DNA of 64,000 nucleotides from DASUPK01 sp963763955 (GCA_963763955.1 CAVXQP010000030.1:62001-126000); one strand, 5' to 3'; shown: positions 24,265-33,471, counted from the first letter of the stretch. Notes: generated by a model not told the origin, from the letters alone. Numbers and translations are program-made.

Positions 24265-25494
24265 ATGGCCACGGAGGCTGCCCAGGGAATCTCGGCCCCG
24301 CCCGACGCTGCCTGGATGCGGAAACGCCTCGAGGAGCTCTGCGCGTATGAGCGCGGCTCCGTCACCGAAGGGGAACGACGCGCGGCGGAGTGGCTGGCGG
24401 GCTCGCTGCGCGACGCCGGCGCCCAGGAGGTGCGCGTCGAGGAGGAGCCGATGGCCAACGGGACCTTCTGGTGGCCGATCGGCCTGCTGGCAGGCGTCGG
24501 CGCGCTGGCGGGCCTGGCCGCCCGTCGTGGCGGGAGGCTGAGGCGCGCGCTCGCCGCTCTCACCGGGACGGCGGCGTCCGCGCTGATCGCCGACGAGATG
24601 CCCCCCGGAGCGCGCACCTTCAGGAAGCTGCTCCCGCAGAGGAGCGCCCATCACGTCCTGGCGGAGATCGGGCCCGCCGACGCCGAGCGGACGATCGTGG
24701 TCATGTCCCATCACGACGCCGCGCATACGGCCTTCTTCTTCAACCCGGCGATCACCGAGGCGGTCGGCCAGAACGCCCCCTGGATCTTCGAGAACAACGA
24801 CACCAGCCCCCCGCTCATGTGGCCGGTGGTGGCCGGCCCTGCGATCGTCGCGGCCGGCGCCGTGCTCGGCAGTCGCGGCCTCACCGGCCTCGGGACCTTC
24901 GTCTCGGCCGGCAGCGCCGCGTTCATGGCGCACATCGGTGCGGGCCAGGTCGTGCCTGGCGCCAACGACAACGGCACCGGCTGCGTCGCGGCACTCGCCC
25001 TCGCCCGCGCGTTCTCCGAGAGGCCGCCCGAGAAGACGCGGATCCTGTTCCTCTCCACGTCCGAGGAGGCGCTCTGCGAGGGCATGGGGCTGTTCATGGA
25101 GCGCCACGCCCACGAGCTGCCGCCCGAGCGGACCTTCTTCCTCTGCCTCGACACGGTGGGGTCGCCGAACCTGCTCGTGCTGCGCGGCGAGGGCATGCTG
25201 AAGCTGCGCGAGTACCCGGCCGACTCGCTCGAGCTGCTGGACTCGGTCGCGGAGCAGCTCGGCATCGAGCTGATGCCCAACCTGCGGCTTCGCAACGCCA
25301 CGGACGGGGTCTTCCCGCTCGCCGCCGGCTACCAGTGTGCCTCGGTGGCCTCCTGCAACCAGTGGAAGAACCCGTCGAACTACCACTGGAAGACGGACAC
25401 GCCGGAGAACGTCAACTACGACACGGTCGCCGATGCAATTCGGCTCTCCGAGGCCGTCATCCGCAAACTGGACGAGCGCTGGGTGGGCGGCTGA
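24265..25494 (+). CDS. M28-family metallopeptidase
   Basis: 409 residues of the M28 aminopeptidase-like family. Predicted zinc ligands appear in order: His in VMSHHDAAH (about residue 150), Asp in PGANDNGTG (about 235), the Glu pair in STSEEALCEG (about 270), Asp in CLDTVG and a late His in YHWKTDTPEN. Between the first two ligands is a hydrophobic insertion (WPVVAGPAIVAAGAV), and another hydrophobic segment lies near residue 75, so membrane association is possible. TAGTTT lies 6 nt before the ATG. It is divergent from the M50 protease across 37 bp. The substrate is unknown. Confidence 0.88.
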   Translation: MATEAAQGISAPPDAAWMRKRLEELCAYERGSVTEGERRAAEWLAGSLRDAGAQEVRVEEEPMANGTFWWPIGLLAGVGALAGLAARRGGRLRRALAALTGTAASALIADEMPPGARTFRKLLPQRSAHHVLAEIGPADAERTIVVMSHHDAAHTAFFFNPAITEAVGQNAPWIFENNDTSPPLMWPVVAGPAIVAAGAVLGSRGLTGLGTFVSAGSAAFMAHIGAGQVVPGANDNGTGCVAALALARAFSERPPEKTRILFLSTSEEALCEGMGLFMERHAHELPPERTFFLCLDTVGSPNLLVLRGEGMLKLREYPADSLELLDSVAEQLGIELMPNLRLRNATDGVFPLAAGYQCASVASCNQWKNPSNYHWKTDTPENVNYDTVADAIRLSEAVIRKLDERWVGG

Positions 25495-25578
25495 GCCGGC
25501 GCCCCGTACTCCGGAGTGGCGCACGGACGACAGCGAGTTTCTCTCCGCCGTGAACGGAGTCGCACCTACCATCGGCAG

Positions 25579-26232
25579 ATGTCCGACTACGAACAGACCG
25601 AACGCACTCGCGTCTACCGCAAGCCGGGCCGGGGGAGCCACGACCGCGACCTGGTCCACTCGATCCTCGATGAGGCGCTGGTCTGCCACGTGGGCTTCGT
25701 CCAGGAGGGCCAGCCCTACGTCATTCCCACGATCCACGCCAGAGTGGGGGAGACCCTCTACCTGCACGGAGCCCGCGGCAACCGCACCCTGGGGGCGCTG
25801 TCCGCCGGGATTGCCTGCTGCCTGACCGCGACGCTGGTCGACGAGCTGGTGCTCGCGCGGGCGGCGCTTCACCACTCCCTCAACTACCGGTCGGTGATGG
25901 TGCTCGGCACGACGAGGGAGGTGATGGACGCGGGCGAAAAGGCCAGGGCGCTCCGGGCGGTGGTCGATCACATCGCTTCGGGCCGTCCCGATGAGATCCG
26001 CGGACCGGACGCCACGGACCTGAGGTCGACCAGAGTTCTCTCGATGCCGATCGAGGAGGCCTCGGCGAAGGTCCGCACCGGGCCACCGGTCGACGAGCAG
26101 GACGACATGGACCTGCCCCATTGGGCCGGGCAGCTGCCGCTCACGCTCGCGACGGGAGACCCGATTCCAGCCCCAGATTTGAACGGAGACCCGCCGGTCC
26201 CCGAGCACGTCAGCGGCTGGCGTCGTCCCTAG
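25579..26232 (+). CDS. Pyridoxamine 5'-phosphate oxidase-fold (FMN/F420-binding split barrel) protein
   Basis: 217 residues with the split-barrel signature DEALVCHVGFVQEGQPYVIP near residue 35 and LYLHGARGNRTLGAL near residue 60. The C-terminal half holds FRSVMV-type strand segments (NYRSVMVLGTTREV) and an acidic tail. Members bind FMN or F420 and act on small molecules; this subgroup is often annotated only by fold. The ATG at 25579 is chosen because TACCAT lies 6 nt upstream and the extra upstream frame (21 residues) is unlike the family. Shares a CTAG stop overlap with the convergent DUF2277 gene. Confidence 0.85.
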   Translation: MSDYEQTERTRVYRKPGRGSHDRDLVHSILDEALVCHVGFVQEGQPYVIPTIHARVGETLYLHGARGNRTLGALSAGIACCLTATLVDELVLARAALHHSLNYRSVMVLGTTREVMDAGEKARALRAVVDHIASGRPDEIRGPDATDLRSTRVLSMPIEEASAKVRTGPPVDEQDDMDLPHWAGQLPLTLATGDPIPAPDLNGDPPVPEHVSGWRRP

Positions 26233-26498
26233 GCCGCGAAGCGCTCTTCGTACTTCGCCCGCCGCTTGTCGGCCTCCTCCTCCCGGTTCTTGGGAGGCGC
26301 GTTGGTGACCAGCGAGTCGAGCAGCTTCCGGGTCGAGGCGGCGACCTCTTCGACGGCGCGCTCGAACGCCTCGGCGTTCGCCTTCGACGGCTTGTTCGAT
26401 CCGCTGACCTTGCGGACGAACTGAAGGGCCGCGTCGTGGACCTCCTCCTCGCTGGCGGGGGGCTCGAAGTTATGGAGTTGTCTGATGTTTCTGCACAT
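26229..26498 (-). CDS. DUF2277 family protein
   Basis: 89 residues beginning MCRNIRQLHNFEPPASEEEV, the conserved start of DUF2277, followed by AALQFVRKVSGSNKPSKANA and a basic helical tail. The family is small and common in actinobacteria and has no known function. The upstream frame extends 24 residues but TACGCT lies exactly 6 nt before this ATG, fixing the start. It is convergent with the flavin-fold gene and codirectional with, but not clearly joined to, the enoyl-CoA hydratase gene. Confidence 0.88.
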   Translation of the reverse strand: MCRNIRQLHNFEPPASEEEVHDAALQFVRKVSGSNKPSKANAEAFERAVEEVAASTRKLLDSLVTNAPPKNREEEADKRRAKYEERFAA

Positions 26499-26548
26499 GA
26501 CCCCAGCGTAACCAGCCGCCGCGCACCGATGAGTTCCACCCACCACGG

Positions 26549-27361
26549 CTAGAGGCCGTGGTGGGGCCACTCCGGGGTCCGTTTCTCCTTGAAGGCGCGC
26601 GCCCCGATCGCGTGGGAGTCACGCCGGGCGAACATCGAGATCGTGTTCTCGGCCTCCTGGCGCAGCTGCTCCTCGTAGGTCCGCCCGACGTTACGGACCA
26701 TCGTCTCCTTGTCCGAGCGGATCGCGCCCTGTGGCAGCTCGGCGATCTGGTGCGCCAGCTCGACGGCCCGCTCCAGCGCCTTCCCCTCCGGCACCACCTC
26801 GTTCGCCAGTCCGATCCGCAGCGCCTCCTCGGCGTCCACCGACCGTCCGGTGATGATCATTTCCATCGCGCGGCCGTAGCCCACCGCCAGCGTGAGGCGG
26901 ACGTTCATGCCGTCGCCGCCGACGATGTTCCAGCGCCGCTCGAGCGCACCGAAGACAGCGTTCTCCGCGGCGATCCGGATGTCGGCGAGCAGAGCGTTCT
27001 CCAGCCCGGCCGCGACCGCCCAGCCGTTGACCGCGGCGATCACCGGCTTGAAGACGTCCACCCGCCTCGTGTAGCCGCACTCGCCGGGCGTGTTGTAGAC
27101 GCTCGTCTTGAACTGGTCCCAGTCCGGCCGGCCGCCCTCGCCGAGCTCGGCGGCGTCCTCGAGATCCCAGCCGGCACAGAAGGCGTCGCCCTCGCCGGTG
27201 ATGACCAGAACGAACTCGTCCTCGGCGTCGCGGAAGCGCTGCCAGGCGTCATGGAGCTCCCGGTTCATCTGCCGGCTGACGGCGTTGCGGTGGTTCGGCC
27301 GGTCGTAGGTGAGCACGGTGACGTGCCCGTCGCGCTCGTGGCGCAGGGTCTCGTAGTCCAT
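26549..27361 (-). CDS. Enoyl-CoA hydratase/isomerase family protein
   Basis: Crotonase-fold enzyme of 270 residues. Oxyanion-hole segment DAFCAGWDLEDAAE near residue 65 and a second motif AAVNGWAVAAGLENALLADI near residue 110, with AVFGALERRWNIVGGDG placing the likely catalytic acid. Acts on CoA thioesters, hydrating or isomerising a double bond. ATG 27361 has a strong ribosome-binding site (AAAGGAGAGG). The upstream open frame is not plausible. It follows the acyl-CoA dehydrogenase gene by 19 nt, so TetR-dehydrogenase-hydratase form an operon for fatty or branched acyl-CoA use. Confidence 0.9.
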   Translation of the reverse strand: MDYETLRHERDGHVTVLTYDRPNHRNAVSRQMNRELHDAWQRFRDAEDEFVLVITGEGDAFCAGWDLEDAAELGEGGRPDWDQFKTSVYNTPGECGYTRRVDVFKPVIAAVNGWAVAAGLENALLADIRIAAENAVFGALERRWNIVGGDGMNVRLTLAVGYGRAMEMIITGRSVDAEEALRIGLANEVVPEGKALERAVELAHQIAELPQGAIRSDKETMVRNVGRTYEEQLRQEAENTISMFARRDSHAIGARAFKEKRTPEWPHHGL

Positions 27362-27380
27362 GTCCTCTCCTTTGGAGTGC

Positions 27381-29048
27381 CTAGGCGACCGCGCGATGGC
27401 GGTCGATGATCCTGGTGAAGTCGGTGCCGGCGGGCAGCGTCCCGAAGGCATGCCCCCAGTCGCCGGCGAGACGGGATGCGCAGAAGGCGTCGACAGCGGC
27501 CTCGTCTCCAAAGCGCAGGAGGAGCGAGCCCTGCAGCGCCAGAGCCATCCGCTCGACCAGTTGCCTGGCGCGTGACTCGATCCCGGCCATGTCGGCAAGG
27601 TCGCTGCGCAGCTCGGACACGTAGGCGTCGAGCCGCGGCTCTCCGGCGCCTTCGCCGACCTCAGCGAAGAAGGCCTCTACCGAGTCGGGGTTCTTGACCA
27701 TCGCGCGCAGCACGTCGAGGCACTGGACGTTCCCCGACCCCTCCCAGATCGACGCGAGCGGAGCCTCCCGGTACAGCCGGGGCATCCCGGACTCCTCGAC
27801 ATAGCCGTTCCCGCCCAGGCTCTCGAGGCACTCGACCGCGTGGCTGGGTCCGCGCTTCGAGATCCAGTACTTGAGCACGGCGTTGGCGATCCGCTTGAAC
27901 GCCTGCGCCTCGTCGTCGCCGGCGATCGCCTCGTCGTAGGCTCGCGCAAGGCGCAGCGAGCTGATCGTGGCCGCTTCCGACTCGACGGCGAGGTCGGCCA
28001 GGACGTTCTGCATCAGGGGCTGCTCGACCAGCAGCTTGCCGAAGGTGACGCGGTGCGAAGCGTGATTGATCGCCTGGGCGACGCCGGCTCGCATCCCGGT
28101 GGCGCTGCCGGTCGCGCAGTCGAGTCGAGTGTGGTTGACCATCTCGATGATCGTCCGGACGCCGGCGCCCTCCTCGCCGACCAGGCGCGTCCACGCCCCG
28201 TCGAACTCGATCTCCGAGGAGGCGTTGGAGCGGTTCCCGAGCTTGTCCTTCAGGCGCTGCAGGCGGAAGCGGTTGAGCTCCCCGTCCGGCAGCCGGCGCG
28301 GCATCAGGAAGCAGGAGACGCCGCCGTCCGCCTGAGCGAGCACCAGGAACGCGTCGCACTGGGGCGCGGAGAAGAACCACTTGTGGCCGGTGATCTCATA
28401 TTCGGCGCCGGGTCCGCCGCCGTTGATCGGCCGCCCGACCGTCGTATTGGCCCGGACGTCCGAGCCGCCCTGCTTCTCGGTCATCCCCATGCCGAAGAGC
28501 GAGCCCTCCTTCTCGGAGGCTGCGATCTGGCGCGGGTCGTAGACGTTGGAGAGGATGCGCGGCTCCCACTCCTCGGCAAGCTCCGGCTGCGTCCGCAGCG
28601 CCGGCACGACCGAGTACGTCATCGAGATCGGACAGCCGACCCCGGCCTCGGCCTGGGAGAAGCACATGAAGGCGGCCGCGCGTGCGACGTGCGCGCCCGG
28701 CTGCGGCTCGCGCCAGGGCATCGAGTGGAGCTCGTGGGAGATACCGAGCCTCATCAGGTCGTGCCAGGCGGGGTGGAACTCGGGAATGTCGACCCGATTG
28801 CCGTAGCGGTCGTGGGTGCGCAGCTTCGGCGGGTTCTCGTTGGCGAGCCGCCCCAGCTCGATCACGTCCCCGCGGCCGGCGATCTCGCCGACCTCGGAGA
28901 TCTTCTCGATCGCCCACTCGGCGCCCTCCCGGCGCACGGCCTCCTTCATGACCTGATCGGACTCGAAGACGTTGTAGTCCACCAGCGGGGGCGGCTGGTT
29001 GGTGACCTCGTGGGTACGAAGTCCGGTTGGCTTTTCAACTGTTGACAC
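27381..29048 (-). CDS. AidB-like acyl-CoA dehydrogenase
   Basis: 555 residues, the longer acyl-CoA dehydrogenase type with an extended N-terminal part as in AidB. Motifs: FGMGMTEKQGGSDVRANTT (flavin/substrate site, near residue 185), GHKWFFSAPQCDAFLVLAQ, HSHRVTFGKLLVEQPLM-like segment, and CLESLGGNGYVEESGMPRLY with IWEGSGNVQCLD near residue 430. Escherichia coli AidB is linked to alkylation protection, but many actinobacterial relatives are plain dehydrogenases of unusual acyl groups. Start GTG lies within the end of tetR (14-bp overlap), so translation is coupled. Confidence 0.9.
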   Translation of the reverse strand: MSTVEKPTGLRTHEVTNQPPPLVDYNVFESDQVMKEAVRREGAEWAIEKISEVGEIAGRGDVIELGRLANENPPKLRTHDRYGNRVDIPEFHPAWHDLMRLGISHELHSMPWREPQPGAHVARAAAFMCFSQAEAGVGCPISMTYSVVPALRTQPELAEEWEPRILSNVYDPRQIAASEKEGSLFGMGMTEKQGGSDVRANTTVGRPINGGGPGAEYEITGHKWFFSAPQCDAFLVLAQADGGVSCFLMPRRLPDGELNRFRLQRLKDKLGNRSNASSEIEFDGAWTRLVGEEGAGVRTIIEMVNHTRLDCATGSATGMRAGVAQAINHASHRVTFGKLLVEQPLMQNVLADLAVESEAATISSLRLARAYDEAIAGDDEAQAFKRIANAVLKYWISKRGPSHAVECLESLGGNGYVEESGMPRLYREAPLASIWEGSGNVQCLDVLRAMVKNPDSVEAFFAEVGEGAGEPRLDAYVSELRSDLADMAGIESRARQLVERMALALQGSLLLRFGDEAAVDAFCASRLAGDWGHAFGTLPAGTDFTRIIDRHRAVA

Positions 29049-29727
29049 GAGCGAGCTCCTCTCCGATTGCGCGAGTACAGAAGCTGGTCAGGGAAGCGAT
29101 CAGCGCTTCGGGGTCTGTTGTGCGAGGGCGTAATGCGAGGGCGCTCCGAGAGGAGCGACCCGTTTGATGGTGGAACGACCCGTTATCTGAGTGGGTGGGG
29201 GAGAGGGGCCCGAGCATGGTCTCCCCGATCGCCCCGATCAGCGCGGCTGCGGTGACGTCTACGTCCTGGGCGGGCACCTCACCGTCCTCGATCCCCTCGG
29301 CGATCACCTCGGCCATCAGGTCGCGGTAGCTGTGGCGGAAATGCAGTCGCTCGGCCTCGACGGCCGGGTCGACCGGCTCGGCGAGCAGCGCCCAAGCCAG
29401 GCGGCGCCCCGCCAGGGCGCGACGTGCGAAGACCTCGACCCCTGCGGCGATCCGCTCGGCGGCGGGTCCGTTGGACGCATGGACCGCGTCGGCCATCGCG
29501 TCCACCTCGTGCTGCGAAGCCTCCCGGAAGACCTCGGCAAAGAGATCGGCCTTTGAGGGGAAATGGCGATAAACCGTGCCGACGGCGACCCCGGCGCGGT
29601 CGGCGACCGGCGCGATCTGCGCGGCCACATAGCCGCCCTCGGCGATCAGCTCGCGGGCCCCAGTGACGATCCGTGCGCGGATCTCTGCCCGGCGCGCCTT
29701 CGTCCGCTCGGTGGTCCGATAGGGCAC
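29035..29727 (-). CDS. TetR-family regulator carrying an in-frame repeat insertion
   Basis: 230 residues. N-terminal helix-turn-helix: IVTGARELIAEGGYVAAQIA then AGVAVGTVYRHFPSKADLF. The ligand-binding domain runs to GAIGETMLGPLSP; a stretch of about 23 residues (THSDNGSFHHQTGRSSRSAL onward) is then encoded by repeat family 2 before the normal-looking DPEALIASLTSFCTRAIG end. Probably represses the acyl-CoA dehydrogenase/hydratase genes that follow. GTG 29727 is the best start: it precedes the conserved RTTERTKARRAEI and lies just after the AGTGAA/TTCACT operator. A longer frame from 29823 would read through the family 1 repeat. Confidence 0.9.
   Translation of the reverse strand: MPYRTTERTKARRAEIRARIVTGARELIAEGGYVAAQIAPVADRAGVAVGTVYRHFPSKADLFAEVFREASQHEVDAMADAVHASNGPAAERIAAGVEVFARRALAGRRLAWALLAEPVDPAVEAERLHFRHSYRDLMAEVIAEGIEDGEVPAQDVDVTAAALIGAIGETMLGPLSPTHSDNGSFHHQTGRSSRSALALRPRTTDPEALIASLTSFCTRAIGEELARVNS
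29121..29188 (+). repeat. Dispersed repeat family 2, copy 1 (inside tetR coding sequence)
   Basis: Matches 36777-36841 closely: shared blocks ATGCGAGGGCGCTCCG and CCGTTTGATG in the same order and spacing, with flanking similarity to about 65 bp. It contains the hairpin GCTCC-GAGA-GGAGC and a second arm pair CGTT...AACG. The start TGCGAGGGCG is itself repeated 12 nt later. The element length and phase leave the TetR frame open. Confidence 0.75.
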
Positions 29728-29734
29728 GCCAAGA

Positions 29735-29752
29735 AGTGAACCACGATTCACT
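29735..29752. promoter_or_regulatory. Candidate TetR operator
   Basis: Inverted repeat AGTGAA-CCACGA-TTCACT, 8 nt upstream of the GTG start of tetR on the minus strand. Arms are perfect over 6 bp. Binding by the adjacent TetR is inferred from position. Confidence 0.6.
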
Positions 29753-29768
29753 CTTTGCGTCAACCCGA

Positions 29769-29864
29769 GCGGCCACCAGGCCGCTCCACTCCGGAGCGAA
29801 GGGCGAAGCCCGTAGCGACTCATGTGGGGCGGCCGCCCGTGGCCGCGTTCTGATGGCGAAGCCG
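29769..29864 (+). repeat. Dispersed nested-palindrome repeat family 1, copy A
   Basis: 96 bp. Outer arms GCGGCCAC (29769-29776) and GTGGCCGC (29839-29846), second-level CAGGCCGC against GCGGCCGC, inner stem around GGGCGAAGCCC, then a conserved tail TCTGATGGCGAAGCCG. Copies B (38212-38305) and C (62065-62158, opposite strand) share the order and the tail almost exactly. It fills the gap between the TetR operator and the cyclic-nucleotide-binding gene. Confidence 0.85.
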
Positions 29865-29867
29865 GAA

Positions 29868-29873
29868 TATGCT
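29868..29873 (+). promoter_or_regulatory. Probable -10 element for the cyclic-nucleotide-binding gene
   Basis: TATGCT, 6 nt (GTGTCC) before GTG 29880. It begins 4 nt after the end of repeat copy A and decides the start codon chosen for that gene. Confidence 0.4.
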
Positions 29874-29879
29874 GTGTCC

Positions 29880-30296
29880 GTGGCGGACGTGGTGGAGACG
29901 CTGGGCGGCGTCCCTCTCTTCCAGGGCGTGAAGCCGAAGGAGCTGAAGAAGCTCGCCGATCGCATGCAGGAGCGCACCTTCGACGAGGGGGACGCGATCA
30001 CCACCCAGGGGAAGAGCGGGATCGGCTTCTTCGTGATCGAGGACGGCAACGCGTCCGTCAGCATCGACGGCAAGATCGTTCGCACGCTGGGCCCGGGCGA
30101 GTACTTCGGCGAGATCGCGCTGATCGACAGCGGCCCGCGCTCGGCGACGATCGTCGCCAGCACGGATCTGCGCTGCCAGGGGATCACGGCCTGGGAGTTC
30201 AGGCCTTTCATCGAGCAGCATCCGGAGGTCGCCTGGCCGATGCTGGAGACCCTGGCGTCCCGGCTGCGCGACGCCGAGCAGAGGCACGCGGGTTAG
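29880..30296 (+). CDS. Cyclic-nucleotide-binding domain protein
   Basis: 138 residues consisting of one CRP-like cNMP-binding beta-roll: GVPLFQGVKPKELKKLADRM at the start, FDEGDAITTQGKSGIGFFVI, and the phosphate-binding cassette GEYFGEIALIDSGPRSATIV with the key Glu, Arg and Ala-Thr. There is no DNA-binding helix-turn-helix, so it is a stand-alone sensor domain, not a full CRP. GTG 29880 fits the -10 spacing; an ATG at 29853 would add nine residues and lies inside the conserved tail of the family 1 repeat. It is convergent with, and overlaps by 4 bp, the class III cyclase gene, a likely functional link. Confidence 0.85.
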   Translation: MADVVETLGGVPLFQGVKPKELKKLADRMQERTFDEGDAITTQGKSGIGFFVIEDGNASVSIDGKIVRTLGPGEYFGEIALIDSGPRSATIVASTDLRCQGITAWEFRPFIEQHPEVAWPMLETLASRLRDAEQRHAG

Positions 30297-33200
30297 TCCG
30301 CCGGCAGGGTCGCGCCGAGCCGCTCGAGGATCCGCTTCGCCTCCTCGCGGTTCTCGCCGCCGATCAGCCAGCCGGTACGCGCCGTCTGGTACGGGCAGTC
30401 GATCTCCTTGAAGAGATCGAATGATTGCCGCAGGGTGTCCTCGTCGCCTGCGCGAATTCCTTTGGCGCGAAGCAGGATGCCGAGCCCGTAGCGGTGCTCG
30501 CCGATCCCCTCCTCGGCCGCCGCGATCGCGTCGTCCGCGTCCTTGCGGCCGAGCCGTGCGAACGCCTCGGCGCGACCGGCGAGATAGGGAGAGCGGAACC
30601 AGGTCGTGGAGATGTCCGAGACGAAGCGGTCGGCGGCGCACTGGACCTCGCCCTGGTGCAGCTCGATGTCGGCCCGCATCACGATCACGCCGGCCTTGTT
30701 GCCGAGGGCGCCCTGCGAGAGCTCGTCGGCGATCTCGAACCAGTCGGACCGGGCGTCGGCGCCGCGGATCCCCATGATCGCTCCCGCGCAGGCGATCGAG
30801 GTGGCGAAGGCGCCGAGCGGTGGGCGCTCGGCGGCGACCCAGGCGTCACGGACGTGGTTCGCCATGTCGAGCGCCTCGTCCCAGCGGCCCAGGAAGAAGG
30901 CGGGCAGCAGCCCGCGCTGCCAGGCGGAGTAGATGATTCCGCGCGAGAGGTCGAGGTCCCGTGCCTCCTTTGCGTAGGACTCGGCTTCGTGGAAGTCGCC
31001 GGTCTGCAGGAGGCACTCGATCATCATGTGGAGCGCGTCGCTGCGCTCGACGTCGAGGGTCCCCGTTCGCGGAGCGTCGCGCAGCAGCTCCAGCCTTTCC
31101 CTCGTGTGCTCGACCGCAGCGCGATGCCGGCCCTGCTGCCAGTCGCTCGCCGTGACCGCATCGAGCGCGGACTGCAGGACGGTGAGGTCTCCGGCCTCGC
31201 GGGCCAGCTCCAGTCCTCCCAGGGCGGGACGCTCCATCTCGAGGGTCTGATCGTTCTTCCAGGCGATCCAGGCCTCGTCGAGCAGGAGCCTCGCCTTGGT
31301 GACGGTATCGTCGTCCGTGACCAGGGATCGGCCGCGCTCGAGCATCGGGCGGAGCTGGTCGGCGTCGGGGTTGCCGCTGATTCCGCTCATCCGGGTGCCG
31401 ATCTCGACCGCGCGGGCGTACCCGCCCGCGGCACGGGGGTCGCCGATGCGCTCGGCGGTCTCACCGATGTCGCGGTAGAGCCTGATCGCGTAGTCGCCGC
31501 GCCAGCGGCGGAGCGCCACCTCGCCGGCGGCGATCAGCCAATCCACCTGCTCGGAGCCCTCCGACAGATCGGCTGCCTCCTCGTAGAGCGCCTGCCCCCT
31601 GGCGACGGCCCCGCGACGCACGGCGCTGGCGGCCGCCTCGGCGAGGGCGGTGCAGGCCGCATTCCGCCGTTCGGGCGTGGGCTGGAGCTCGTTCGCGTGG
31701 TCGAGGTGGTAGGCGACGAGCTCCGCCCGCTCGGCGAAAGGCTCGTGCGAGATCAGGGCCGTGGCTGCCTGCTCGTGGAGGGTGGCCCGCTCGACGCGCG
31801 GCAGCGAGCTGTAGGCGACATCGCGGATCAGCTGGTGGCGGAAGGCGTAGCTGCCCGCGTCGGAGGTGGTGCGCTCCTCGACCAGCGCCCGTCGGCGCAG
31901 CGACCAAAGCTGATCGGCGGGGTCCTCGACGAGCAGGTCCTCGAGCGGGCCCTGCGCGAAGGTGTGCCCGAGCACAGCGGCGATCTGGAGGGTGCGCTTC
32001 TCCTCCGGCGGCAGCAGGTCGATGCGAGCGGCAATCGCGGCCTGCACGGTGTCGGGGAGACGCTCGGGAACGGTCTCCTCTCGGTCCTCCCGGATGGCGC
32101 GCGAGACCTCCTCCGTGAAGAAGGGGTTGCCGCCCGCGGCATCGGCGATTCGGCCCGCGATCACGCGCCGGTCATCGGGCAGGAGGAGCTCCGCCAGACG
32201 GGTGGCGGAGGGGCCATCCAGCGGCAGGAGCTCGATCTGCGTGTGGTTGCGTGCGGTGCGGCCGAAATCGGGCAGTCGCTCGGCGAGCTCGGGCCGGCAG
32301 GTGCAGAGGATCATGACCGGAGCCTCCGAGAGGCCGAAGGCCGCCTCCTCGAGCAGGTTGAGGGTGCCCTCGTCCGCCCAGTGCGCGTCGTCGACGCCGA
32401 TCGCGAGTGGCCGGTCGGCGGCCAGCAGCGCGACGAACCGCCGCCAGGCGCGCTTCAGCTCGTCCGCGGCGTCGGCGCCCTCGTCGGCCCCTCGCATCGC
32501 CACCACCAAGGCGGCCGCGAGCTCGGCGGAGTCATCGGCGCCGACCTCCTCGAGCACACGGCGCAGCGCCGGCTCGACCTCGTCGGCGCGGGCGTTGGTC
32601 AGAGGCCCCGGCGGTGTCGTGCAGGATCTCCCCGAGGGCCCAGAAGGCGATGCCGTGGCCGTAGGGCGGGCTCCGGCCGACCACGGTGCGCCAGCCCTGC
32701 GAGCGGAGCTCGTCGAAGAGCTCGCCCGAGATCCGCGTCTTGCCGACCCCGGCCTCGCCGATCACGGTGACGAGCTGGGGGACCCGCTCCCTGGCCGCCC
32801 GTCGGGCAATCAGACGGAGCATCTCGAGATCGTCCTCCCGGCCGACGAGCGGCACCTGTGAAAGCTCGTCCTCGTCGCAGATCGCCACCGCCCGGAACGC
32901 GGACAGGGGGTTCTCCATGCCCTTGGCGTCGACGTGGCCATCGCGCTCGAGCTGCGCGCGCCGGCAGGCGCGCGCGGTCCGCTCCCCGACGAGGACCTCG
33001 CCGGGCGACGCCGCCTGCTGCAGCCTGGCGGCGGCGTTCACGGCCTCGCCGGTGACGCGCAGATCGCCGCTCTCGGGGACGGCCAGGACCTCGCCCGTCT
33101 CGATCCCCACGCGCACTGCCAGGTTGCCGTCGATCGCCGAGACCTTGTCGACCACGGTGAGGCCTGCGGCGATCGCCCTATCGGGGTCGTCGCCGTGCGC

Positions 33201-33413
33201 GACCGGCGCGCCGAAGACGGCCATCACCGCGTCGCCGATGTACTTCTCGACGGTGCCGCCGTGCTGCTCCAGGGCGGAGCGGGCGGCCTCGAAGAAGGGC
33301 TCGAGCCGGCCGCGGAGATCCTCGGGATCGAGCTCGGTCGCGAGCTCGGTCGAGCCGACCAGATCGGCGAACAGCATCGTCGCGATCTTCCGCTCTCCTC
33401 CAATGCTGCTCAT
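30293..33413 (-). pseudogene. Class III adenylate/guanylate cyclase-AAA ATPase-TPR regulator, split by one frameshift
   Basis: The first part (33413 to about 32610) begins MSSIGGERKIATMLFADLVG, a cyclase domain with metal Asp, EKYIGDAVMAVFG and RVGIETGEVL, followed by an AAA/STAND ATPase start (VGREDDLEML, Walker A GEAGVGKTR). The frame then degenerates. The continuation lies in another frame (32610 down to 30293) with Walker B-like LAIGVDDAHWADE and a long TPR-like tail. Removing one base from the run CCCC at 32606-32609 restores a single product of about 1039 residues (... DTAGPLTNARADEVEPAL ...), the usual architecture. This is either a real inactivating mutation or a sequencing error in a homopolymer; the rest of the gene looks intact, favouring error or a very recent event. 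Confidence 0.85.
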
Positions 33414-33471
33414 ACGATGAAGATAACGGCGCTCGGCCCCAGCCGGATTGGCATACCATCGCGCGCCGGAC

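Noticed and set aside
24238..26208. Open frame of about 650 codons opposite the M28 peptidase and flavin-fold genes
   Set aside because: Antisense shadow crossing two well-supported genes and the gap between them.
30293..32557. The 3' part of the cyclase gene as an independent LuxR-like ATPase gene starting at 32557
   Set aside because: It lacks the Walker A motif, which lies in the other frame just upstream; the joined reading explains both parts.
30425..32770. Open frame of 781 codons opposite the cyclase-AAA gene
   Set aside because: Antisense shadow of the TPR/ATPase coding region; composition is typical of a complementary GC-rich frame.
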